This document shows, piece after piece, positions 22,086 through 30,228 of a DNA stretch of 42,444 nucleotides. The stretch lies in NCBI GenBank assembly GCA_045594445.1, contig JAZNYL010000075.1:1-42444 (forward strand). The letters are read 5' to 3'. This DNA is from SVQP01 sp045594445. Lineage in GTDB: Bacteria; Bacillota; Clostridia; Oscillospirales; CAG-272. Each line of letters opens with the position of its first letter. Positions within the stretch are counted from its first letter, which is position 1. A program made the position numbers and the translations under genes. The notes beneath the pieces are model-generated. The model did not search any database. It was not told the origin of the DNA and saw only the letters and a list, made by a program, of their open reading frames with translations.

Positions 22086-23616
22086 GATCATTGGCGATTG
22101 GGAAAACAGCACTTGCGGCAAAATCGCATCTGCAACCAAGGGCGGAAAGCGTTATTTTTTGAAAAAATATCAAACGCCGGTTGCCCCGATTGATAACGGC
22201 ACGCTGGATGCCAAGACCTTTGCGCATAACAAAAAGATGTTTGAGGACTTCGTGCAACTCAGAAAAACGGTCAATACGCGCATTCGCCCCATTGCAGGTC
22301 CGGGTGGCAACATCGTTGTGCCTTGTGAGGAATTTATCGATGGAAACAACTACGTAGAGGTTTCCGAGTACGTAGAGGGTGCAATTCCGAAGGACGAGCT
22401 GATCGGGCTTTTGGCAAGCCTTTCTCTGGATACCAAAAAGCTTTTGATGAAAACGGCTGCAGGCGCACTTTCCAGCGTTCACAGTAAACATATCATTCAT
22501 AGTGACCTGAAACTGGAAAATCTGCTTCTGGTCAGAAATGCGGCGGGCAACTACGTAGCAAAAATGCTTGACTTTGACAGCAGCTATCCTGTGGATAACA
22601 AGCCCGATGAAATTATCGGTACCATTGACTATTATTCACCTGAATTGGGCAGATACGTGGATTCCGAGGATGAAGCGGAGGAAATGAAAAAGTACATTAC
22701 CGAGAAAACCGATATTTTCTCGCTTGGCTTGATCTATCACTTTTATTTTGTCGGCGCATTTCCGGAGCCTGTTTCGCTGACCGAGCGTCTGCAGAAGCGT
22801 AAGGACAAGGGCAAGGTGATTTATCCTTGGGTAGTACTCAATAGCGGCTGCGAATTGCAGATCAGCCCCGAGATCAAGAGCATCAAGTATATTTCGCTGA
22901 TCTCGGATATGCTCAGTCTGAATCCGGCCGACCGTCCTACAGCGCTGGAGGTTCTCAAGCGTTTACAGGCACCGGAGGATGCTGACGGAGAGCTTTCCTT
23001 GGAGGAGCCTTTTCCCGAGCACGGGATTGTGCTGGATAAGGATGCGATCAAGGCAGCGCAGATTGCCAAGGTGGAAAAAATGATTTCGGGCTCCAAGCAT
23101 CAGTACAGACTTTTGTTCAAAAACGGCAAAAAGCAGGTGCTGACCAAAGAGGAGATGCTGTCGTGCGGCTATGCAAAGACCGCGGCACCTACGGGATTTG
23201 CCGCTCCTTGGCCCGAGCACAATATTGAATACGACGTGGAAAAGCTGAAGTCCAGAGGCTTTGTATCGGGTGAAAACGAGATTCTCAGTGGCATTAAGGG
23301 ATATAGACTGTACCGCGCAGATGCGCAATCCACCTTCTTCAAGGTGGAGATGCTGGTAGCCATGAAGTATGCCAAGAAAAAAGCCGCAGCCGCTACTGCT
23401 GCCGTGGTAAAGGATTCCTCGGCTGCTTTTGCAGAGCCTTGGCCGGAGCACAGGATTGCCTTTGATAAAACGGCCGTTGCCGCTAAGGGGTACGTTTCGG
23501 TTACACGCAAAACGCTCAACGGAATCAACGGATATGAATTTGTTCGCACCAACGGCACGCGCCAGTTTATCCGCGTGGAGATGGTTCTGATTCAGAAGAT
23601 GGCGCATAAGCTTTGA
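22066..23616 (+). CDS. Ser/Thr protein kinase with three C-terminal repeat domains
   Basis: 516 residues. The kinase domain (about 5-300) has the ATP lysine in YFLKKY (Lys33 or Lys34), the catalytic loop HSDLKLEN (145-152) and LDFDSS (168-173), where DFD replaces the usual DFG. SPEL and DIFSLGLIYH mark the C-lobe. After it come three copies of a 55-60 residue unit at about 314-370, 379-438 and 457-516, each starting with P[FW]PEHxIxxD and ending in a helix. I do not know this repeat; it may bind targets. No membrane helix is present. It forms the TerY-P triad with the VWA and PP2C genes, is translationally coupled to the latter, and GGAGG precedes ATG. Confidence 0.9.
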   Translation: MTIHGYEIIGDWENSTCGKIASATKGGKRYFLKKYQTPVAPIDNGTLDAKTFAHNKKMFEDFVQLRKTVNTRIRPIAGPGGNIVVPCEEFIDGNNYVEVSEYVEGAIPKDELIGLLASLSLDTKKLLMKTAAGALSSVHSKHIIHSDLKLENLLLVRNAAGNYVAKMLDFDSSYPVDNKPDEIIGTIDYYSPELGRYVDSEDEAEEMKKYITEKTDIFSLGLIYHFYFVGAFPEPVSLTERLQKRKDKGKVIYPWVVLNSGCELQISPEIKSIKYISLISDMLSLNPADRPTALEVLKRLQAPEDADGELSLEEPFPEHGIVLDKDAIKAAQIAKVEKMISGSKHQYRLLFKNGKKQVLTKEEMLSCGYAKTAAPTGFAAPWPEHNIEYDVEKLKSRGFVSGENEILSGIKGYRLYRADAQSTFFKVEMLVAMKYAKKKAAAATAAVVKDSSAAFAEPWPEHRIAFDKTAVAAKGYVSVTRKTLNGINGYEFVRTNGTRQFIRVEMVLIQKMAHKL

Positions 23617-23704
23617 CGCTTTGATAAGGTTTATTACGATTTGAGAAATGAGTTCCGTCGCATCATCAAAACCGTTTGACGATGTGATGGGCAGGGAGGA
23701 AAAC

Positions 23705-24664
23705 ATGCCGTGGGTTTGCCCAATATGTTCAACCAATAATGAAGACTCTGAAAGCAAGTGCATCGTGTGCGAACACGAGCGTGTTTTGGACAGAATATGT
23801 ACGCTGACCCATCTGAAGGTGCAAAAGCTGGGCCTTGGCGGTCACGTCGTGGTGCCGGATGAGTATAACGTCATCGGAGAAGGCGCATTTCGGGGCAGAA
23901 CCGATATTTATTCGGTAACGCTGCACGAAAACGTGCGGAAGATCTCCAAGGAAGCGTTTAGCGGATGCTCCAATTTAAAGAGCGTCGTATGCCGTTGCGA
24001 GCTGGAAACCATCGGATCCAAGGCGTTTGCGGAATGTGTGGCTTTGCCCATAGCTGCCAGAGCAACAGCCCGGTATGTGGCAAGGGATGCCTATTATATC
24101 ACGCCCAAGCCGATTACCACGTCGACATATACCAAAAGCAGCACGTCGTCTTACGGAACGACGACCTCAACCTATACCGATCATACGGAACCTGAGCCGA
24201 CCAAATCCGATACGCGTGCCAGCCGTCCCGGATGCCTGAGTATCGTAGCACGCATCATTTTGCTGGGGCTGATCTTGTTTGTTCTGACCCCGGTTGTATA
24301 TACGTTTGTGGCGATCTTTCAGAGCGGCTTTGATTTGGGAGTGGGAACCTTGATTGGCTTGGGGATCACGTTCTTGTTTGCCGCACTCCTGATCGCGCGG
24401 CACGGTAACGTGAAAATCAGAGCCTTTGTCAAGAAAAATAAGCTGTTCGTAATACTTGGCATGCTGTTGCTTTCATTTGTGATCTGGACCATTTTTCCCG
24501 AGATGTTTAAATGGCCGAACGTATTTTTGTGCGCGCCTTGGCTTTTGGTAGAATTATTGTACCTTGTCAGGGCGAAATATCAGCGTTTGACGAGTCTTGT
24601 CGTGATGATTGCGTGTATGATGATCGCAAATGCTTTGTTACTCTGGAGAATTATTGCAGCATAG
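23705..24664 (+). CDS. RanBP2-type zinc finger, BspA-like repeat and membrane protein
   Basis: 319 residues. It starts with a RanBP2-like zinc finger, WVCPICSTNN..CIVC (residues 3-22; Cys pairs spaced W-x-C-x2-C, N, C-x2-C). BspA-type leucine-rich repeats follow (about 45-120; GEGAFRGRTDIYSVTLHENV and KEAFSGCSNLKSV), then a Ser/Thr-rich spacer and about five membrane helices (180 to the end). The finger would face the cytoplasm if the N-terminus does. The upstream frame from 23648 lacks a ribosome site, and GGAGG before 23705 fixes the start. The next gene begins with nearly the same finger. The function is unknown; the likely role is recruiting a partner to the membrane. Confidence 0.8.
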   Translation: MPWVCPICSTNNEDSESKCIVCEHERVLDRICTLTHLKVQKLGLGGHVVVPDEYNVIGEGAFRGRTDIYSVTLHENVRKISKEAFSGCSNLKSVVCRCELETIGSKAFAECVALPIAARATARYVARDAYYITPKPITTSTYTKSSTSSYGTTTSTYTDHTEPEPTKSDTRASRPGCLSIVARIILLGLILFVLTPVVYTFVAIFQSGFDLGVGTLIGLGITFLFAALLIARHGNVKIRAFVKKNKLFVILGMLLLSFVIWTIFPEMFKWPNVFLCAPWLLVELLYLVRAKYQRLTSLVVMIACMMIANALLLWRIIAA

Positions 24665-24673
24665 GAGGCTTGT

Positions 24674-25624
24674 ATGAGTTGGGTTTGTCCAAAATGTTCT
24701 ACCAATAATGACGATCTTGATCTCTCGTGCATCGTTTGCGGGCAGGATCGCCCTGCGGCGGATTTTGAGCTGATGCTCCAAGAGCGCATCAAAAAAGCAA
24801 ACGATCAATTGAGCCTGTGGACTGTCGAGTATAAAAAAGCAGACCCGAATGAAGAGTATGGTCGGGCAATGGAGCTGATCAAAAAGGACTCCGAGGCAGG
24901 ATTCAGACAGTTGCTGGATTGCGCAGAGCGAGGCAATGCCTTGGCGCAAAACGAGGTTGCGGGCTACTATTTTTACGGCAAAATCGTGGCCAAGGATATC
25001 CCAAGAGCCTTGATGTGGTATGAAAAGGCCGCTCAAAAGGGTTTGAGCGAAGCACAGTGCAATCTCGGCATTTGCTATTACCGTGGTCAAGGCGTGACTG
25101 CACACTACGGAACGGCGGTGTTCTGGTTTCAAAAGGCAGCCGAATTGAGGCATGCACATGCGCAGTATTTGCTGGGCGAATGCTACTATTTTGCAAGAGG
25201 CGTGGAGCAAAGCCCCGAAAAGGCCTTCTATTATTTCAGAGCGGCAGCCGATCAGGAATATGCGCTGGCCGAGTACAACTTGGGCGCATGCTATTCCAAC
25301 GGCATCGGCGTTGCAGAGAATCGGGAAAAAGCGTTTGAATTGTATCAAAGAGCAGCAGCGCATGGCGAGTTGAACGGTGAAAATGCGTTAGGTAACTGCT
25401 ATTTTGACGGTCGCGGCGTGGAACGGGATTACAAAAAAGCAGTAGAGCATTATCGGAAAGCAGCTGAATCCGGCTTTGCCAAAGCGCAATACAGATTGGG
25501 ATATTGCTATGAATACGGATTTGGCGTTGGAGTTGACCGTGAAAAGGCAATTGAGTGGTATACCAAGGCCAAAGAACAAGGCTATAAGGATGCCGAGCTG
25601 GCTTTGAAGAGACTGTTATCATAA
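24674..25624 (+). CDS. RanBP2-type zinc finger plus Sel1-repeat protein
   Basis: 316 residues. The N-terminal finger WVCPKCSTNN..CIVC (residues 3-22) is almost identical to that of the preceding protein, implying a shared binding partner. From about residue 70 the protein consists of six or seven Sel1-like repeats of 36 residues (for example AQCNLGICYYRGQGV, ALMWYEKAAQKG, AIEWYTKAKEQG). Sel1 repeats form a superhelical scaffold for protein contacts. There is no signal peptide, so it is cytoplasmic. AGGAGG precedes ATG, and the gap from the upstream gene is nine bases, so co-translation is likely. Confidence 0.88.
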   Translation: MSWVCPKCSTNNDDLDLSCIVCGQDRPAADFELMLQERIKKANDQLSLWTVEYKKADPNEEYGRAMELIKKDSEAGFRQLLDCAERGNALAQNEVAGYYFYGKIVAKDIPRALMWYEKAAQKGLSEAQCNLGICYYRGQGVTAHYGTAVFWFQKAAELRHAHAQYLLGECYYFARGVEQSPEKAFYYFRAAADQEYALAEYNLGACYSNGIGVAENREKAFELYQRAAAHGELNGENALGNCYFDGRGVERDYKKAVEHYRKAAESGFAKAQYRLGYCYEYGFGVGVDREKAIEWYTKAKEQGYKDAELALKRLLS

Positions 25625-25704
25625 CGTTGATTTCCGTCTTGAGGAAAAAAACAAAAAGGTCGGAGCACCGAGTTTCTTGCTCCGAAAATAAAGTGAGGAT
25701 TTTG

Positions 25705-26745
25705 ATGGACCCAAAAACAGAATTGGCGCAGGCTTTGCTGCGGCATGAGCCGCAGATCACCCTGGATGCAAGGGGAGTATACGGAAATATCTTTCGTGAT
25801 GCAGTTGCCCAAAACGTCAAGCTGGCGTATTACGTCAACTCAATGACTACGTCCATGAGCTACGCGGGAATGCCTCGGGTGGTATTTCATATTCAGTATC
25901 AGAATACCGAGGTATCTCCAAGCGATATTTTTGTGGTGTCATCCGCAGAGGAAGTGCAAAGCATCCTGTGCCAGTACATAGGAAATTATAAAACGCGACT
26001 CGTACTGTTTGCGGGCTACGGTGTGGACGTGACGTTTGCTTACAATAAATTCGTGGGAACAACGGCTCCGTTTTATTCCAATTTTGTGGGAGCACGTCTG
26101 ATCAAAGGTGCACCTGCGATGGTTCCCATGTGTTATTATGATTTTTATTTTGATTACCGGATTGGCAAGGTCAAATTGGCAATGATGGAAAACGAAACCG
26201 ATGCCGAGGTGGAGCGTCTGGCAAAGCAGATGTTTTTGCCCGGTATGAGTGATGAAACCAAGGCGTTTTTGGCGCACAATTATCTGGCCTATACCATTGA
26301 CTATACCTTGAAGGAAAATGCATCCAGTCTGGAAAAAAGCTACATGCAAAGTGCGTACGGCGCGCTGATTAAAAAGAAATGCGTTTGTCAAGGATATGCG
26401 GAGGCCTTCAAGCGACTGATGGATTACGCCGGCATACCGTGCGATATCGTTTGCGGAAAAACGGATGCCTCAGCGATATATCACGCGTGGAACATTCTGA
26501 AATTGCACGGTGAGCGAGAGAATTACCATATTGACGTAACTTGGGATTCTACGTCTTTAGGCGTGTCGTATCAGTATTTCGGTCTGAAAGACTCGGATTT
26601 TTACGGAAAGCGTGCATGGAATATGGAGTATAACGCCAAGTGCAATTCTCCCAAAAGCTTGCTGTTGGAGGCGAGAAGGGGAATTATGCGGTTTAAAGCA
26701 CAATTGATGGCAAACGGCGTTGACGTACACGTCATGGGATATTGA
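25705..26745 (+). CDS. Transglutaminase-like thiol enzyme
   Basis: 346 residues. The C-terminal half carries the papain-like transglutaminase core: Cys228 in CVCQGYAEAFKRL, His260 in YHAWNILKL and Asp277 in HIDVTWD, a complete Cys-His-Asp triad. The N-terminal 180 residues are a beta-rich region without a recognised family. Bacterial members are mostly peptidases or amidases, so protein cleavage, deamidation or cross-linking are all possible. The longer frame begins with a TTG at 25627 that has no ribosome site. The ATG at 25705 has GTGAGG six bases upstream and is preferred. No signal peptide is seen, so it should act in the cytoplasm. It overlaps no gene but is 34 bases from the CARF gene. 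Confidence 0.82.
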   Translation: MDPKTELAQALLRHEPQITLDARGVYGNIFRDAVAQNVKLAYYVNSMTTSMSYAGMPRVVFHIQYQNTEVSPSDIFVVSSAEEVQSILCQYIGNYKTRLVLFAGYGVDVTFAYNKFVGTTAPFYSNFVGARLIKGAPAMVPMCYYDFYFDYRIGKVKLAMMENETDAEVERLAKQMFLPGMSDETKAFLAHNYLAYTIDYTLKENASSLEKSYMQSAYGALIKKKCVCQGYAEAFKRLMDYAGIPCDIVCGKTDASAIYHAWNILKLHGERENYHIDVTWDSTSLGVSYQYFGLKDSDFYGKRAWNMEYNAKCNSPKSLLLEARRGIMRFKAQLMANGVDVHVMGY

Positions 26746-26779
26746 TGTTGCGGATTACAAGAGTCTACAGGAGAGAAAA

Positions 26780-28015
26780 ATGACGATCATTGAATTATAC
26801 GATCAGGTATCCATAGAAAACATTGCGGGGGCGTTGCTTTGTCGCCCGGATCGCGTGGTTTTACTGGGAGATAAGAGCGGCCTGCGGGAAAACGTGCTGG
26901 ATCTTTATCGGGATATTTTGGCAAAGCAAAATATCGGGGCCGAGGTCATTGGCCGAACGGCTTCCAAGAATCATCTTGGCAATATTGTAAACGTCCTTTC
27001 CGGGATCGTGGAAAGTTATGACGATTGCATCATTGATCTGACGGGCGGTGAGGATCTGTCTTTGGTTGCGGCAGGCATCATCATGAACCGTTACGAGGGG
27101 CGCGTGCAATGCCACCGCTTCAATCTCAAAAACGATACGCTGATCGACTGCGACGCGGACGGCAACGTTTGCAAATCGGAGTCCTTTGATATTTCCATTG
27201 AGGATAATATCCGTGCCTACGGTGGCGAGATCGTCACCGATCCGCAACGAGAATTCTATACCTATCCCTGGGATTTCAATTCGTATTTTTTGCGCGATAT
27301 CGACGCGATGTGGGATATCTGCCGCAAAAACCCCAGACTTTGGAATGCGCAGATCGGTACGCTGGGCACGGTTTGTCAGGCGTATGAATCGCAGGATCCC
27401 TTGCGCGTTTCGTTTGATAAGGAGCACGCGGCAGAGACGTGCAGACAGTCCGGCATCCGATTCGTTTGCGTTCCCTGGATGTTAAGTGAGCTGCAAAGTC
27501 ACGGTCTGATCTCCTCTCTGGTCATGCAGGACACCGTCTCCTTCCGCTTTAAGAACGAGCAAATCAAGCAAGCGCTAACCGTTGCGGGACAGGCGCTGGA
27601 GCTGATCGTTGGCAAGACCATGATGTCGCTTAAGGATCAGAACGGTGCGCCCTTGTACCACGACGTCAAGGTCGGCGTGGTGATCGACTGGGATATGGCC
27701 GAGGAACAGCAGCCTTGCCGAACCATCAACGAGATCGACGTGTTGGCTATGAAGGGATGTATCCCCGTGTTCGTTTCCTGCAAGAACGGTATGTTTGACG
27801 TCAACGAGCTGTATAAGCTCAACACCGTGGCCGAGCGTTTTGGCAGCAAGTATGCCAAAAAAGTGCTTGTCTCCACCGAAATGGACAAGATGAGGGATCA
27901 CGCCGACGTGCTTCGGGCACGCATGGACGACATGGATATCCGCAACGTGGAGAACGTGGATGCCATCAGCGACGACGAGTTTGCACGAAAGCTGAGATCT
28001 CTTTGGATCAACTGA
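26780..28015 (+). CDS. CARF plus PD-(D/E)xK nuclease-like protein (Card1/DUF1887 type)
   Basis: 411 residues. The N-terminal half is a Rossmann-like CARF domain with the ligand-binding signature DLTGGEDLSLVAAG (86-99). The C-terminal half resembles the Card1/DUF1887 restriction-like nuclease: helix Glu274 in GQALELIVG, then NEIDVLAMKG (Asp320) and VFVSCKNG (Lys335). The usual ExK glutamate is Ser333, so the active site may be altered. CARF proteins normally answer cyclic oligoadenylate from type III CRISPR complexes, but no cas gene or array is in this window. GGAG before the ATG at 26780 fixes the start. It is the last gene before the terminator at 28014-28061 and a plausible effector or sensor of the locus. 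Confidence 0.85.
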   Translation: MTIIELYDQVSIENIAGALLCRPDRVVLLGDKSGLRENVLDLYRDILAKQNIGAEVIGRTASKNHLGNIVNVLSGIVESYDDCIIDLTGGEDLSLVAAGIIMNRYEGRVQCHRFNLKNDTLIDCDADGNVCKSESFDISIEDNIRAYGGEIVTDPQREFYTYPWDFNSYFLRDIDAMWDICRKNPRLWNAQIGTLGTVCQAYESQDPLRVSFDKEHAAETCRQSGIRFVCVPWMLSELQSHGLISSLVMQDTVSFRFKNEQIKQALTVAGQALELIVGKTMMSLKDQNGAPLYHDVKVGVVIDWDMAEEQQPCRTINEIDVLAMKGCIPVFVSCKNGMFDVNELYKLNTVAERFGSKYAKKVLVSTEMDKMRDHADVLRARMDDMDIRNVENVDAISDDEFARKLRSLWIN

Positions 28016-28061
28016 AAAACCGCTCCCTTGGATGCAAGAAGCATCGGGGGAGCGGATTTTT
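28014..28061 (+). terminator. Terminator closing the accessory locus
   Basis: CCGCTCCC (28020-28027) pairs with GGGAGCGG (28048-28055); an inner GATGC/GCATC pair extends the stem, and ATTTTTAT follows. It ends the transcript from the AAA and TerY-P genes and also lies at the 3' end of the convergent DUF6512 gene. Confidence 0.88.
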
Positions 28062-28584
28062 ATATGCCGAAGGTGCCGGTCAGCGGATCTTCGAAAAGGC
28101 CGATATGGGGTGTGGCGAAGGTAAAGGTGATAAACAGCAGAGCCAGCACGCAAAGCACCGCCGCAGGCCAAAGCTTTGCGCTGCAGCGCGGCTTTTGCGC
28201 CATCAGCAGCCGAGTCTCGTATCCGTAAGCAATCGCGGCACACACGAAAAATATGGCAATATTGAGCCAATCCGGCGAAGGGCCGATGGCCCCGTTATAG
28301 GTGTAAAACAGAATGGGGATCAGCGTAATCCCCAAAAGAATTCCGCGCAGCTTGATACATAAAAACGCTTTTACGTCCGAAAAGAAAAAGCTTTGCACGA
28401 TCGCAAAGAGCAGCATAGGCCAGAAAAGCAGCTTCATGTGCTCCCAGGTGGACTCGTTGACGCCCGAAAAGGGAGCAATCCACACAGCCTCTCCAAGCCA
28501 TTCGTATAAAAAGTGCAAAAGTGTGCCGCCAAGCGAGGTGACGGCAAATCCTGTCAGCTGCCAAAGACGCACGGATGGTTTCAT
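28060..28584 (-). CDS. DUF6512 family membrane protein
   Basis: 174 residues with five or six hydrophobic segments. The conserved family patch is seen after the first helix: LLHFLYEWLGE, then SGVNESTWEHMKLLFWPM. This family is common in Bacillota and has no established function. GAGGTGAAGT precedes ATG. The gene is convergent with the accessory locus and shares the hairpin at 28014-28061 at its 3' end. Nothing in the sequence ties it to the neighbouring system. Confidence 0.85.
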   Translation of the reverse strand: MKPSVRLWQLTGFAVTSLGGTLLHFLYEWLGEAVWIAPFSGVNESTWEHMKLLFWPMLLFAIVQSFFFSDVKAFLCIKLRGILLGITLIPILFYTYNGAIGPSPDWLNIAIFFVCAAIAYGYETRLLMAQKPRCSAKLWPAAVLCVLALLFITFTFATPHIGLFEDPLTGTFGI

Positions 28585-28660
28585 ACTTCACCTCAAAGAC
28601 TTCTTTGAAAGAATTGTATGCGAGCACAGGTGAAAATATGCTCCTGCAACAGCACGTTGC

Positions 28661-28689
28661 TTGTCAAATCCAAAAGGCTGTGATATAAT
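28661..28689 (+). promoter_or_regulatory. Promoter of the HTH regulator gene
   Basis: TTGTCA (28661-28666), 17 bases and TATAAT (28684-28689), with TGA before the -10 box. It lies 26 bases upstream of the ATG, with a G-rich ribosome site (AAGGGGGG) between. Confidence 0.85.
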
Positions 28690-28715
28690 GGAGCAAAGGG
28701 ATAAGGGGGGATACG

Positions 28716-29372
28716 ATGGAAACCAAGGACGTCATTCGCACGCTGCGAACGCAGCACGGATATTCGCAAGAGGAGCTTGCGCAGCGGATATACGTAACAA
28801 GACAAGCGGTCTCTCGCTGGGAAAACGGAGAGACCATACCCAACACCGAGGCACTCAAGCTGCTTTCCAAGTTGTTTGACGTGTCAATCAATACGCTGCT
28901 CGGCGCTCCCAAGGCACTGTTTTGCGAGTGCTGCGGCATGCAGCTTGAGGACGGCTGCATTAGCCATGAAAAGAACGGATTTCTCAACGAGGACTATTGC
29001 AAATGGTGCTATGCCGACGGAGAATACACGCTTGACGTTTGGAAAAGGTACGTGGAAATCGGCGGCAAGGAGAAATTTGAGCAATTCAAGCAGCAGCTTG
29101 TCAGCGAATTCAACGTGCTGCTCAAGGCAGAGGGCTTGCCGTTGGTGGAAAATCTGAACGTGCTGTCGGGTGCTTATATCAATATGGAATTCCGACTTCC
29201 GAGCGGCCGGACGGTCAGATTTCTGGACGATAACGCCACGTATCTCGGCAGTCAGCTGGAGGGAGAGACGGGCAGATGCTACGGGATTGCGGGCAATATG
29301 GAATTTCTGCTGATCTGCTCCTACGAGCAGAACGGGGAAAACCCCGAGCTTGTGATCTATAAAAAACGATAA
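28716..29372 (+). CDS. XRE-family HTH regulator with zinc ribbon and C-terminal beta domain
   Basis: 218 residues. Residues 1-65 form a Cro/CI-type helix-turn-helix (GYSQEELAQRIYVTRQAVSRWENGETIPNTE is the core region, given here by position: about 16-46). A zinc ribbon follows with CECCGM and YCKWCYADG (about 69-105), a pairing often seen in clostridial regulators. The C-terminal domain, from about residue 150, is beta-rich (MEFRLPSGRTVRFLDD) and may bind a ligand. A single-gene transcript is likely, bounded by the promoter at 28661 and the terminator at 29379. Target genes are unknown; autoregulation is possible. Confidence 0.85.
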   Translation: METKDVIRTLRTQHGYSQEELAQRIYVTRQAVSRWENGETIPNTEALKLLSKLFDVSINTLLGAPKALFCECCGMQLEDGCISHEKNGFLNEDYCKWCYADGEYTLDVWKRYVEIGGKEKFEQFKQQLVSEFNVLLKAEGLPLVENLNVLSGAYINMEFRLPSGRTVRFLDDNATYLGSQLEGETGRCYGIAGNMEFLLICSYEQNGENPELVIYKKR

Positions 29373-29378
29373 ACGAAC

Positions 29379-29412
29379 ACCGACGCAGGGAATTGCCTTG
29401 CGTCGGTGCTTT
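29379..29412 (+). terminator. Terminator of the HTH regulator gene
   Basis: ACCGACGCA (29379-29387) pairs with TGCGTCGGT (29399-29407), followed by GCTTTTG. Confidence 0.82.
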
Positions 29413-29439
29413 TGTTTGCGCTGCAGGACAAAATAGCTC

Positions 29440-29468
29440 TTGAACTGCGAAGAGATTCGTGATATAAT
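29440..29468 (+). promoter_or_regulatory. Promoter of the SGNH hydrolase gene
   Basis: TTGAAC (29440-29445), 17 bases and TATAAT (29463-29468), with TGA before the -10 box. It probably drives the packed run of genes from 29499 onward. Confidence 0.82.
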
Positions 29469-29498
29469 AAAAAAAGAAATCATATACGGGAGGCGCTT

Positions 29499-30209
29499 AT
29501 GAATACGACGTACCAAAACAAAACATTTTCGATCCTTGGCGACTCCATCAGTACCTTTGAAGGACAAAGCGTGCCGGAATACGCGGCGTTTTACGATCTT
29601 ACGCATAAGCTGGAGGCAGACGTGCTGGTTCCGTCCGATACCTGGTGGGGAACCGTGATCAATCAGCTTGGAGGCAGGCTACTGGTCAATCATTCCATTT
29701 TGGGCAGCACGGCTTGCTGGAGTCCTCAGTATGAAATCCAATCGTACGGCTGCAGCGAGGAGCGCACGGGTGCGCTTGGGAAAAATGGAGAGAAGCCGGA
29801 TGTCATTATGGTCTGGCTTGGCACCAACGATTGGGGAAAGGGCGTACCGATTTACGACCAACCGCACTACGTGTATCCTGCCGATACTCCGCCCGTGTTT
29901 TATCCTGCGTACAAGGTGATGCTGGAAAGGCTGCAAAGAAATTACCCGGACGCCGAGATCTGGTGCTTTACCTTGGCAGTCAGCTGTCAGACAAGCTCTT
30001 CGGATTTCTCTTTTCCGTATTGCTACCGAGGTCGCCACATAGAGGAATACTGCAAGGTCATCCGCGATCTTGCCGTCGAGCACGGATGCAGACTGATCGA
30101 TTTGTACGCCTGCGCAAAGCCTTACGATACCATAGACGGCTTTCATCCCAACGCAGACGGCATGCAAACCATTGCCAAGGCCGTCCTGCAGGAGATTTCA
30201 CGCTTTTGA
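29499..30209 (+). CDS. SGNH/GDSL-type hydrolase
   Basis: 236 residues, probably an esterase or carbohydrate deacetylase. The four SGNH blocks are present: block I FSILGDSIS with the nucleophile Ser, the Gly block near SILGSTACW, block III WLGTNDWG with Asn, and block V DGFHPN with the catalytic Asp and His. There is no signal peptide, so it should be cytoplasmic. GGGAGG precedes ATG. It is the first gene of a co-directional run, but its neighbours do not identify a substrate. Confidence 0.9.
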   Translation: MNTTYQNKTFSILGDSISTFEGQSVPEYAAFYDLTHKLEADVLVPSDTWWGTVINQLGGRLLVNHSILGSTACWSPQYEIQSYGCSEERTGALGKNGEKPDVIMVWLGTNDWGKGVPIYDQPHYVYPADTPPVFYPAYKVMLERLQRNYPDAEIWCFTLAVSCQTSSSDFSFPYCYRGRHIEEYCKVIRDLAVEHGCRLIDLYACAKPYDTIDGFHPNADGMQTIAKAVLQEISRF

Positions 30210-30228
30210 TCAAGTAAAGGAGAAGAAT

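Noticed and set aside
26780..28015. Evidence for a type III CRISPR locus because of the CARF domain
   Set aside because: No array of regular repeats, no cas10, csm or cas6-like gene in the window.
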